A stretch of DNA of 15,930 bases from Cloacimonetes bacterium UBA4175 (lineage in GTDB: Bacteria; Cloacimonadota; Cloacimonadia; Cloacimonadales; Cloacimonadaceae): contig DFUX01000092.1 of the NCBI GenBank assembly GCA_002379855.1, positions 1 through 15,930 of the forward strand, given 5' to 3'. The notes beneath the pieces are model-generated. The model was given only the letters and a program-made list of their open reading frames with translations, ran no database searches and was not told the origin of the DNA. This document shows, in pieces, positions 1 through 6,945 of this stretch (positions are counted from its first letter, which is position 1; the number at the start of each line of letters is the position of its first letter). The translations under genes were made by a program, and so were the position numbers.

Positions 1-104
1 ATAAGATTGGCATGCCAGGCTTCATACGGACGGATACGTGGGAAATATTCTTATTATGGCACGATAATTGCTTTTTCAAAATAAAAAAATAGATATGAGG
101 ATTT

Positions 105-920
105 ATGATCAAGCGTATCGGGCTTTTGATATCTGTTTTGCTTCTTGGGGCTTGCGCCTATGTGAATAACAGCCATCCCAGAAACGCCGTTCCATTGAAG
201 GCGGGCGAGCATCGCAGCTCTTACGGGATCGCTTCTACGAACAAACTCACTTATATGGGCAGATACAAGCCGGATTCCTTGAATACAAAGATTCAAAGCA
301 GAGAATCAGGCGTGTTTTCCCTTCAGAGACCCTCACTCGGGGATATAGGTTTGGGCAAGGGCTACGCGCTTGGTTTTCAGATAGGGTTCTTTGTGGGACC
401 GAGCTTCAAAGGCAGGGGTTATGATGAACTCTTTGAGAAAGTTAGCCTTTGCTATGATTTGAAGGTCAATGTCCAGAAATCCTTCAACCTTGGGGATAAT
501 AAATATATCGCGGCATTTCCGGGCGTCGGAATCGGTAAAGGCATTGAGTACATCGTTTTTGACTATAGGAGCCGCTACAAACGCCTGTCACTGGAACTGC
601 CCATAACTGTCAGCAAGCTTTATGAATACTCTCCAAATGTGGAACACATTTTCAGCTTAACTGCCCGCGGCGCCATGGATTGGTTGCATAGCGACATCAA
701 CGGACGGGGGGAAGGAGCGTGGAGCACCATTGATTACCTTGATCAACCCCTGAACCGGTTCCAGCGCTACGCTATCATGGGGCATATGGACATCAGAATC
801 CGGAAAAATTTGAACATAACGCTACAAGGTGGCGCGGAACACAGTTCCGGAGAGTCTTCAGCCAAGTGGGGCCCCATATTCTACCTGGGGATGGGGCGCA
901 AGATGAAGCCACTGTTCTGA
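105..920 (+). CDS. Outer-envelope lipoprotein of unknown function
   Basis: A 271-aa predicted lipoprotein. The first 17 residues form a lipoprotein signal: two basic residues, a Leu/Ile/Val-rich core, then the lipobox Leu14-Gly15-Ala16-Cys17, so the mature protein should begin with a lipidated Cys17. A GAGG ribosome-binding element sits just upstream of the ATG. From about residue 90 the chain alternates short glycine-rich turns with amphipathic, aromatic-rich strands and ends in Phe, which resembles a beta-rich or barrel-like envelope protein. No catalytic motif is recognisable and I cannot assign a family. It converges on the next gene with only 13 bp between stops, and no clear terminator separates them. 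That it is a lipoprotein is well supported; localisation to the outer membrane and the beta-rich fold are inference. Confidence 0.8.
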   Translation: MIKRIGLLISVLLLGACAYVNNSHPRNAVPLKAGEHRSSYGIASTNKLTYMGRYKPDSLNTKIQSRESGVFSLQRPSLGDIGLGKGYALGFQIGFFVGPSFKGRGYDELFEKVSLCYDLKVNVQKSFNLGDNKYIAAFPGVGIGKGIEYIVFDYRSRYKRLSLELPITVSKLYEYSPNVEHIFSLTARGAMDWLHSDINGRGEGAWSTIDYLDQPLNRFQRYAIMGHMDIRIRKNLNITLQGGAEHSSGESSAKWGPIFYLGMGRKMKPLF

Positions 921-933
921 AGTATTCCGCGGC

Positions 934-1866
934 TTAATGGTAATCCGCCCCGAGGATGCCCGACATCACCCAGAACCTGGTGTCCCCCGTATATACGCAA
1001 CATTGTTCCAGCAACCACTGGTGCACTTGGTGGTAATAGGCATCCTTGCGCTTGAACTTCAGGCAGTAATAGCTGATATCGCCGGGATTGCGGTAGAGGG
1101 GGAAATGGTCGAGGACGGAGGTCATTTCCATACTGAAGAGTCGTTTGGCTTTCAAGTCCCCAAACACCCACCAGTAATCGTAAAGCCCAAAGGAACCCAT
1201 GATCGAGCCATTCAGGACAAACCGCCTGACGGGATTGGGATATTCCTCCACCCAATAGTAGCCGTCACCCAGGCTTAGTTGGTCATTATGGGTGATATAC
1301 ACCGTGGAAATATCGTTTTTGAAGTCGCTGAAGGTCGCGAAGGTGGAGTCTGCCCAGGCCTCGTATTTAGGATCACCGGTACAGTAATAGAGCCTGGAAA
1401 AGCAGGAAAGCAAGACACCCTGGGCCATACCTGAATACCAGGGGGCGGTGTAAACGAGCTGTCCGCCATTGGCCGGGAAATCGAAATTATAAGGGAAATA
1501 CATCCCGCCATTTGACCTTGTCGCCCTTTGCGCCAGGGCGTTTGCCGATTTTTCGGCGTAATCGAGGTATTTGGGGTCGTTGCTTAACAGATAGTCGCTG
1601 AGGGCCTTCTGGACGAGGTAGCCAATAGCCACGGGATGGTAATAATACTGTCCCCCATAGGGAAAGAGAAACACGCCGTCGGAGTCGCAATCTGGATGGG
1701 AGATGTCGTCATAGAGGTAATCCCTGTTCCAGAACAGGTCTTCCAGCTCCACTTTGATAAGCCCAAAGCCATGGTCACGGGCTTCCGGCGTTTGGCTTGG
1801 CCTCTCTTCGCAGGCCACCAGTAATAATGTGGCCATAATCGCCAACACAAAGAATCTCAATCGCAT
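934..1866 (-). CDS. Lipoprotein with D-glucuronyl C5-epimerase C-terminal-type domain
   Basis: A 310-aa protein with a lipobox at Leu16-Val17-Ala18-Cys19. The mature part resembles the helical C-terminal domain of D-glucuronyl C5-epimerases (heparan/heparosan type). The recognisable segments are Trp143-Tyr-Ser-Gly-Met-Ala-Gln-Gly150, the Glu207-Glu-Tyr-Pro210 motif, and Val217-Leu-Asn-Gly220 followed by Gly-Leu-Tyr-Asp-Tyr. In the known family this domain is an alpha/alpha barrel that carries catalytic tyrosines and inverts C5 of uronic acids within a polysaccharide. This protein is much shorter than animal GLCE (about 617 aa) and lacks an N-terminal beta-domain, so substrate and activity are uncertain. 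The start is set by GGAAGGAGA a few bases upstream of the ATG. The gene is divergent from the GntR operon. It could instead be a non-catalytic glycan-binding relative. Confidence 0.78.
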   Translation of the reverse strand: MRLRFFVLAIMATLLLVACEERPSQTPEARDHGFGLIKVELEDLFWNRDYLYDDISHPDCDSDGVFLFPYGGQYYYHPVAIGYLVQKALSDYLLSNDPKYLDYAEKSANALAQRATRSNGGMYFPYNFDFPANGGQLVYTAPWYSGMAQGVLLSCFSRLYYCTGDPKYEAWADSTFATFSDFKNDISTVYITHNDQLSLGDGYYWVEEYPNPVRRFVLNGSIMGSFGLYDYWWVFGDLKAKRLFSMEMTSVLDHFPLYRNPGDISYYCLKFKRKDAYYHQVHQWLLEQCCVYTGDTRFWVMSGILGADYH

Positions 1867-1973
1867 CGCGTCTCCTTCCAGGCGGATAGCCAGTCTGCCT
1901 CACGCCATTGGTGCCCGGACAGGGCATATACCGGCACAAGGGCTGGGTTTTCCATTGTTTCATGTTTGCGGAA

Positions 1974-2002
1974 TGGCTAAACACAGGGAGCGGTCTTGTC
2001 AA
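1974..2002 (-). promoter_or_regulatory. Possible promoter of the epimerase-like gene
   Basis: Read on the minus strand, a perfect TTGACA (2002-1997) is followed after 17 nt by TAGCCA, a poor -10 match. The -35 is good and its position about 130 bp upstream of the start codon is reasonable, but the weak -10 keeps this tentative. Confidence 0.25.
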
Positions 2003-2104
2003 CAAATTTCACATCCTATCCTTTCCTTTCGTTGTGTGTATGGCGGGAATAGTATCTGGCGCAATAAGTTACCATCCATCGAGAAAAATAGTTTGAGATT
2101 TTTC

Positions 2105-2131
2105 TTGACAGGAAGACAGGTAGTGTATTAG
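2105..2131 (+). promoter_or_regulatory. Probable promoter of the GntR-ABC operon
   Basis: A perfect TTGACA (2105-2110) is followed after 15 nt by TATTAG (2126-2131), which matches 4 of 6 bases of the consensus -10. Spacing is a little short. The -10 and the expected start of transcription fall inside the inverted repeat at 2121-2146, the arrangement expected for a promoter blocked by a bound repressor. Confidence 0.4.
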
Positions 2132-2146
2132 GTGACCACAACACTA
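2121..2146. promoter_or_regulatory. Inverted repeat, candidate GntR/YtrA operator
   Basis: TAGTGT (2121-2126) and ACACTA (2141-2146) form a perfect 6-bp inverted repeat with a 14-nt spacer, ending 36 bp before the GntR start codon. As I recall, the YtrA repressor of Bacillus subtilis binds an AGTGTA/TACACT inverted repeat with a similar spacer. The site overlaps the predicted -10, so bound repressor would block transcription of its own operon. The repeat is directly visible; its function is inferred. Confidence 0.55.
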
Positions 2147-2182
2147 TGACATCACCACGGTGAAGAAAGCAAAGAGGTGAAT

Positions 2183-2557
2183 ATGAAAATCTTCAACGCC
2201 GAAGCGCCAATCTACTTGCAACTGAGGCAACACATCGAGGAGCTGATACTGGACAAAGCCCTTCAGGAAGAGGAAGCCATCCCTTCCATCCGGGTGATGT
2301 CGCGGGATTACAAGCTCAACCCGATCACGGTGGGAAACGCCCTCAGCTCGCTGGTGGATGAAGGCATCCTCTACAAGAAGCGGGGAGTGGGGATGTATGT
2401 TTCGCCCGACGCCAGGCAACTGATCATCGCCACGCGCGGGAAAGATTTTGTGAAAGAGAAGCTGGAGCCGGTTTTGGTCAATGCCCGCCAGCTTGAAGTG
2501 CCCAAGGAAGAACTATACAGGATAATTGATGACATATATGGAGGAAAGGATGAGTGA
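2183..2557 (+). CDS. GntR-family (YtrA subfamily) transcriptional repressor
   Basis: A 124-aa protein with an N-terminal winged helix-turn-helix of the GntR type: Pro9-Ile-Tyr-Leu-Gln13, Ile33-Pro-Ser-Ile-Arg37, the recognition helix around Asn-Pro-Ile-Thr-Val, and the wing ending Gly-Val-Gly-Met-Tyr-Val. Only about 50 residues follow, mostly helical. This is the short form typical of the YtrA subfamily, whose genes usually precede ABC transporter genes. A GTG at 2177 would lie inside the ribosome binding site AGAGGTGA (2173-2180), so ATG 2183 is preferred. The last 8 nt overlap the ABC ATPase gene. It likely represses its own operon through the inverted repeat at 2121-2146, with release on cell-envelope stress or an antibiotic; that signal is inferred from the family. 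Confidence 0.92.
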   Translation: MKIFNAEAPIYLQLRQHIEELILDKALQEEEAIPSIRVMSRDYKLNPITVGNALSSLVDEGILYKKRGVGMYVSPDARQLIIATRGKDFVKEKLEPVLVNARQLEVPKEELYRIIDDIYGGKDE

Positions 2558-3407
2558 GACGATCTACCGGATCGACAATCTGACCAAACACTACGGCAAA
2601 TTCAAAGCGCTGGACGCGGTGGATTTGGAGATCGGCAAAGGCAAGATAATCGGCCTGCTGGGTAAGAATGGGGCGGGGAAATCCACGCTGATGCGCTGCA
2701 TGTTGGGGTTTTTGCGCCACGAGGGGAATGTGGAGCTTTATGGCGGGAATGTCGCCAGGCGAAACCACCGGATATTTGAAAATGTGGCGTTCATCCCGGA
2801 TGTGAGCGGCCTTGACGACCGGCTCACGGTGGCGCAGACCATCGACTATGTGCGCGGGGTAAACAGCCGTTGGAACGAGGAACGGGCGGCGCAGCTTTTC
2901 GCACTCAGCAACCTGCCCCTTAAAAAGAAGGTGGGAAAGCTCTCCAAAGGCATGAAAACCAAGCTCTACCTGCTTATCACCCTGTCGCTGGATGTGAATA
3001 TGCTCCTGCTCGACGAACCCACCCTGGGGCTGGACATCGCCTTCCGCAAGGAGTTCTTCAACACCATCCTGGGTGAGTTTTTCAACGAAGAGCGGAGCAT
3101 CCTGATCTCCACCCATCAGGTTGAGGAAGTGGAAGACCTGCTCCAGGAGATAATCATCATCGACAACGGCAGGATCATCCTGCACGAAGAAGTGGAGGCG
3201 CTGAAAGAGAGATACCGCGTGGTCTCGCTGCCGTCAGACCGGAGCGCGGAGATATTGGCACATTCGCCCAAAGTGACTTCCAAGACCCTGGGATTCTTCA
3301 GCGCGGTTCTGGATTCCAGAGTGGAGATTCCCGGCGCCGCCTATGGCAGGGTGAATCTCGCGGACATTTTCCTGAGCGTTGTGGGAGGTTCCAATGAAAC
3401 AGCTTAA
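2550..3407 (+). CDS. ABC transporter ATP-binding protein (ABC-2 type exporter)
   Basis: A 285-aa cytoplasmic ATPase that should power the adjacent permease. Visible motifs are Walker A Gly38-Lys-Asn-Gly-Ala-Gly-Lys-Ser-Thr46, the signature Leu131-Ser-Lys-Gly-Met135 (a common variant of LSGGQ in drug-type ABC-2 exporters), Walker B Leu152-Leu-Leu-Asp-Glu156 followed by a D-loop (Gly-Leu-Asp162), and the switch His189. The usual Q-loop glutamine is not evident; that stretch reads Phe-Ile-Pro-Asp. About 70 residues after the core resemble the C-terminal extension of the BcrA/YtrB-like group. Upstream in-frame starts (TTG 2526, ATG 2529, ATG 2538) exist, but GGAGGAAAGG ends directly before ATG 2550, which is chosen despite the close spacing. 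It overlaps the regulator by 8 nt and the permease by 14 nt, indicating translational coupling. Confidence 0.95.
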   Translation: MSETIYRIDNLTKHYGKFKALDAVDLEIGKGKIIGLLGKNGAGKSTLMRCMLGFLRHEGNVELYGGNVARRNHRIFENVAFIPDVSGLDDRLTVAQTIDYVRGVNSRWNEERAAQLFALSNLPLKKKVGKLSKGMKTKLYLLITLSLDVNMLLLDEPTLGLDIAFRKEFFNTILGEFFNEERSILISTHQVEEVEDLLQEIIIIDNGRIILHEEVEALKERYRVVSLPSDRSAEILAHSPKVTSKTLGFFSAVLDSRVEIPGAAYGRVNLADIFLSVVGGSNETA

Positions 3408-4254
3408 GGCCTTGTTCAAAAAAGAATGGCATACCAACCGCTTTACCCTGCTCCTGCCCGTGTATGCCACCCTGTTCATCTACCTGGCAGTGGGGATAGC
3501 GGTCATAGTCGCGTGGTCGCAGGGCGTCAAGCCCACTATGGTCATGCGGGATGTGGAGACGGGCACGGGAGCTAAAACCATGGGGCTTTTTATCATGGTG
3601 TTTGGAACGACATTGATGACGAGCTTCATCTCCGCAATCAGCGCCATCGCCATCGGCGACAATGTGCTCAACGGCGACGCCCGCCACAAATGCGAAATCC
3701 TCCATTCCTCGCAACCGGTGCCCTTCCCCCTGCTCAGCGGCAGCAAGTTCGCCTTCATGAGCCTGGGGCCGATCCTGGTGTTGGGGGCGGTGTCCCTGGT
3801 GAACAGCCTGGTCATCTCGACCATCTTCAGCGCGGTATTCGGCGCGCAGTTTGGGATGGGGCTGGTGGCATGGCTTCAGACCTGGCTTCAGATGGGCCTG
3901 CAGATATTGCTGATAGGCTCCTTCTGCTGGCTGTTCGGCTCCATCTTCAAACGCCATTCGATACGGATGATGTTGTTGGTGTTCCTGGTGTTGGAAATCC
4001 TGATCCTGATTCTGAACTACATCTTTGGCTGGCATATCAGCTCGGTGACCAATTTTATATTCTCCAAGGTGCTCATGATCGACCTCGGCTTCAACGATTT
4101 AGCCATAACCCTGGACTATAAAGACCAGATGTGGGATTTCGTAAATAGTGGCTGGTGGAGGATCTTCTCCTGGTCAAACCTGCTCAAACTGGGCTACAGC
4201 CTCGCCTTTGGCGTCGCCGGGGCCCTAATCTACAGGGAAAGGGAGTTGAAGTGA
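3394..4254 (+). CDS. ABC-2 type transporter permease
   Basis: A 286-aa integral membrane protein, partner of the ATPase just upstream. It begins with a short basic amphipathic stretch (Lys-Lys-Glu-Trp near residues 9-12) typical of ABC-2 permeases. Six hydrophobic segments follow at about 19-41, 63-88, 119-145, 157-185, 193-215 and 263-281, and it ends in a charged tail. The loop after helix 2 (about 89-118) holds Gly-Asp-Ala-Arg and Glu-Ile-Leu-His-Ser, equivalent to the coupling region seen in drug and bacitracin-type exporters. GGGAGG at 3383-3388 fits ATG 3394, so an upstream in-frame TTG at 3379 is unlikely. Substrate is not readable from sequence. YtrA-linked transporters are typically involved in antibiotic resistance or envelope stress, so an amphipathic or lipid-like substrate is a reasonable guess. 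Confidence 0.9.
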   Translation: MKQLKALFKKEWHTNRFTLLLPVYATLFIYLAVGIAVIVAWSQGVKPTMVMRDVETGTGAKTMGLFIMVFGTTLMTSFISAISAIAIGDNVLNGDARHKCEILHSSQPVPFPLLSGSKFAFMSLGPILVLGAVSLVNSLVISTIFSAVFGAQFGMGLVAWLQTWLQMGLQILLIGSFCWLFGSIFKRHSIRMMLLVFLVLEILILILNYIFGWHISSVTNFIFSKVLMIDLGFNDLAITLDYKDQMWDFVNSGWWRIFSWSNLLKLGYSLAFGVAGALIYRERELK

Positions 4255-4412
4255 TTTATATTGACAAAAAGCGTAACGCCGGAGCGCGCTGCAAAGATAA
4301 GATGGCGATACCCGCCCCGAACGGGGTTCAGGATAGCGCTGGACCCGCGCCCGGCCAGCCCGGCGGAACAATCTGTAACACAATTAAACAAATAAAGCCC
4401 AGGGAGGCAATG

Positions 4413-6878
4413 ATGAGAAAAGTATATTTGATATTGGCGTTGTTGCTATTGGCGGCGATGCCTGTGTTCGCGGATGGAAGCGAAGACCCAATCGTGATAG
4501 AGCGGCTGGAGGACATGGATTTTCCGCTGGCCAGCATCGACAACCTGTTCATCCCCGTGTTCAACCCCGCCCTTTGCGGAACGGGACACTCCGACGGCTT
4601 CGGCTGGGCGCAGGTGTATGACGCCAAGAAGTTGCAGAAGCAATATTGGCTGTTCGCCAATCTGGAAGGGTTGAGCTATGTGTATGAATATGACAAGCTG
4701 AACCAGGGACGCAGCGTGAACTACCACACCCTTGCCAGCGGCTCGGAATACCTGCCCCGCCATATTTTCCCCAACCTCTACGTGGGCAGCAGCTACCGCT
4801 GGAAAAACTCCAAGATCAGAAAAGGGGATTTGCGCAGCGGTTTAACCTACCGTCCCCACAACTCCGCGTCGGTGGGCTTCACCTGGGACAATCCCTATGG
4901 CAAAAAGCCGGAATACCGCTTTGGGGCGGCCATCCGTCCCCTGGCCCTGATCCCCTCGGGGGCGGGCCATCGCCTGGAGCTGAGCGCAGATGTGGATTAC
5001 CGCCGGGAAGACGGTTCCTATAAGGTCAAGAAGCCGACCTTGGGAGTCCAGACCCAACTGCTCGACGGAGTCAACATTGGCGGCAGCTACAACCTGGAAT
5101 CTGAAACCGCGCAGCTCTCCTTCAGCCTGAGCTTCGGCAAAACCGACCTGGGCGCCCTGAGCAGGATGAAAGGCAAAGGGCGTTACGCCATCCCTTACAT
5201 CCACCTCACCAGTAAAACCTACCTGCCTTTTCTGGGTATCAAGCCGAACAACTGGTATGACATGAGCCTCAAAGGCTCCATCGTCAGCTACAAAGCGCCC
5301 AAATACGAGCTCGGGCCGGTCAAGGTCTATGACAAAAACACAGTCAGCATCGAGACTTTGACCGCCACGCTGAAACAGGCAGCCCAAGACCCGGCTGTGA
5401 GCGGCATCATGCTCAGGAATCCCAGTTTCTCCAGCTCATTTGCCCTGATGGAAGAGCTGTTGGCGGCGGTGAAGGAATTCAAGGCCTCGGGCAAAAAGAT
5501 AAGCGCGTACTACGACAATATCTCCAACGGAGGCTACTTCTTCGCGTCCTCGGTGGCTGACAGCATCTATCTGAATCCCATGGGCAGCGTCGATCTGCGC
5601 GGGCTTTCCGTCAAAAGCCCCTATTTTGGGGACCTGCTCAAGAGCCTGGGTGTGGATGTGATCAATCTCCGCTCCCACCGCTACAAAAGCGCCGGCAATA
5701 TGTTCTCGGAATCCGAGATGACCGAAGCCGAGCGGGAAGTGTATGAATCCCTTTTGCAAAGCATCTACGACGAGGTTCTGGCCTCCATCCAAAGCGGGCG
5801 CGGCTCAAGGCTGGCCAAAGGGGTGGCGGAGACCATCGACGCCGGGCCCTACTTCCTCGCTAAGGACGCCCTCAAAGCCGGACTGGTGGACGCCCTCATC
5901 TACGAGGAAGACCTGGATGAGCGCCTGGAAGAGGGTTTCGGGATATCGGGTCACCAATCCGGCCTGGCGGACTATCGAGAATACAACTGGGCCAAACCCA
6001 GGCAGGACCTGGTGGCGGTGATCTACGCCAGTGGCAACATTGTGATGGGCGAGGATACCCCGGGCAAGGGCATCGCCCACAAGACAACTGTGGAACTCAT
6101 CCGCGAAGCCCGCAAGAACAAGTCCTACAAGGGGATAATCCTGCGTGTGGACAGCGGCGGCGGCTCAGCCCAGGCCTCCGACATCATCCTCAACGAACTG
6201 GCTTTGGCGCAGAGCGAAAACAAGAAACCGGTGGTGGTCTCGATGGCAGGAGCGGCGGCTTCGGGCGGCTATTACATCTCCTGCAAGGCAGACAAGATAG
6301 TAGCCGAGCCTTCCACCCTCACCGGTTCCATCGGGGTGATCGGGCTTGCGTTCAACACCAGGCGCCTGATGGATAAGGCCAAAGTGAACTGGTCAACGGT
6401 CAACAAAGGGAAAAACGCCGATTTCGGCTCAATGACCAGGGACTGGAGCGAAGAGGAAAAGGCGCGCATGACGCACGCTATCGAAGCCATCTACGATGAA
6501 TTTGTGGGCATAGTGGACGCCGGGCGGGATAACCTTACGCTGGAGCAGGTGCACGAAATAGCCCAGGGCAGGGTCTGGACGGGCAAGCAAGCCTACCAGA
6601 TCGGCCTGGTGGACGCTTTGGGCGGACTGGAAACAGCCAGGGCCGAGATGCGCGAACTGGCCGGGCTCAAGGGCGAAGTCACCCTGGTGAACGCCACTAC
6701 CAAGCCTGGCGGAATCGATGTCCAGATGGGCGGCAATCCCTTTATGGGCCTGCCTGTCCTCGGTTTGCTGGAAGACATGGGCGGCGATTACATCAAGGCC
6801 TATGAACTTTGGAAAGACCTGCAAGGCGAAGAGATTCTGATGCTTGCCCCCATCAACGCGGGGAGTATCCAGTTCTAA
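4413..6878 (+). CDS. sppA: Exported barrel-like domain fused to tandem-S49 SppA protease
   Basis: An 821-aa exported protein. A classical signal peptide (about residues 1-21, ending Val-Phe-Ala) leads into a roughly 270-residue region of alternating aromatic, glycine-rich amphipathic strands. Its early Phe-Asn-Pro-Ala-Leu element recalls PorV/FadL-like outer-membrane barrels. Two peptidase S49 domains follow, about 310-465 and 532-745, as in the long (67K) SppA of E. coli. Lys425 in Tyr-Lys-Ser-Ala matches the general-base lysine of domain 1, and Ser617 in Ala-Ser-Gly-Gly-Tyr matches the nucleophile of domain 2, followed by Leu-Thr-Gly-Ser-Ile-Gly. Both catalytic residues are present. AGGGAGG at 4401-4407 favours ATG 4413 over ATG 4410. 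The gene stands alone after a 155-bp gap. Role: processing of signal peptides or membrane protein fragments; outer-membrane placement is inferred from the barrel-like domain. Confidence 0.9.
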   Translation: MRKVYLILALLLLAAMPVFADGSEDPIVIERLEDMDFPLASIDNLFIPVFNPALCGTGHSDGFGWAQVYDAKKLQKQYWLFANLEGLSYVYEYDKLNQGRSVNYHTLASGSEYLPRHIFPNLYVGSSYRWKNSKIRKGDLRSGLTYRPHNSASVGFTWDNPYGKKPEYRFGAAIRPLALIPSGAGHRLELSADVDYRREDGSYKVKKPTLGVQTQLLDGVNIGGSYNLESETAQLSFSLSFGKTDLGALSRMKGKGRYAIPYIHLTSKTYLPFLGIKPNNWYDMSLKGSIVSYKAPKYELGPVKVYDKNTVSIETLTATLKQAAQDPAVSGIMLRNPSFSSSFALMEELLAAVKEFKASGKKISAYYDNISNGGYFFASSVADSIYLNPMGSVDLRGLSVKSPYFGDLLKSLGVDVINLRSHRYKSAGNMFSESEMTEAEREVYESLLQSIYDEVLASIQSGRGSRLAKGVAETIDAGPYFLAKDALKAGLVDALIYEEDLDERLEEGFGISGHQSGLADYREYNWAKPRQDLVAVIYASGNIVMGEDTPGKGIAHKTTVELIREARKNKSYKGIILRVDSGGGSAQASDIILNELALAQSENKKPVVVSMAGAAASGGYYISCKADKIVAEPSTLTGSIGVIGLAFNTRRLMDKAKVNWSTVNKGKNADFGSMTRDWSEEEKARMTHAIEAIYDEFVGIVDAGRDNLTLEQVHEIAQGRVWTGKQAYQIGLVDALGGLETARAEMRELAGLKGEVTLVNATTKPGGIDVQMGGNPFMGLPVLGLLEDMGGDYIKAYELWKDLQGEEILMLAPINAGSIQF

Positions 6879-6894
6879 GCTGGCAGACCAGCTT
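6877..6894 (+). repeat. Hairpin overlapping the sppA stop codon
   Basis: AAGCTGG (6877-6883) and CCAGCTT (6888-6894) are perfect complements around a 4-nt loop CAGA. The stem begins within the TAA stop codon. No T-run follows, so this is not itself an intrinsic terminator. It may stabilise the 3' end or act together with the next hairpin. Confidence 0.6.
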
Positions 6895-6908
6895 GCAAGC
6901 CATATTGG

Positions 6909-6943
6909 AGCCGGGTTTCAGAGCGAAGCCCGGCTTCCTTTTT
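6909..6943 (+). terminator. Rho-independent terminator after the SppA gene
   Basis: AGCCGGGTTTC (6909-6919) pairs with GAAGCCCGGCT (6925-6935) with a single T-G wobble around the loop AGAGC, followed by TCCTTTTT to 6943. It ends 2 bp before the stop codon of the convergent methyltransferase gene. The T-tract serves plus-strand transcripts only. Confidence 0.88.
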
Positions 6944-6945
6944 GC

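Larger units (their letters stand above)
1867..2182. other. Divergent intergenic control region (316 bp)
   Basis: No convincing gene lies between the epimerase-like lipoprotein (-) and the GntR regulator (+); the short open frames here lack ribosome binding sites and recognisable protein character. The region carries a TTGACA box on each strand (minus 2002-1997, plus 2105-2110) and an inverted repeat ahead of the regulator gene. There is also a small hairpin-capable stretch near the epimerase start (TGCCC at 1912-1916 against GGGCA at 1922-1926) that would fall in that gene's 5' leader. It is best read as a two-way promoter region. Confidence 0.7.

Noticed and set aside
2478..4035. Large minus-strand open frames opposite the ABC ATPase and permease
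   Set aside because: Histidine/glutamine-rich, low-complexity translations with no motif, lying opposite clearly coding sequence; they are reverse-strand shadows.
4261..4303. TTGACA at 4261 as a promoter for the SppA-fusion gene
   Set aside because: No -10-like hexamer lies at 15-19 nt; the nearest AT-rich match (TAAGAT, 4298-4303) is 31 nt away.
4309..4375. GC-rich CCCC-GAAC-GGGG and CCGG repeats in the permease-sppA gap as a terminator
   Set aside because: Stems are only 4-5 bp and no T-run follows.
4155..4412. In-frame upstream extension of the SppA-fusion gene into the permease
   Set aside because: The extension overlaps the permease, lacks protein-like character, and a signal peptide with its own ribosome binding site begins at 4413.
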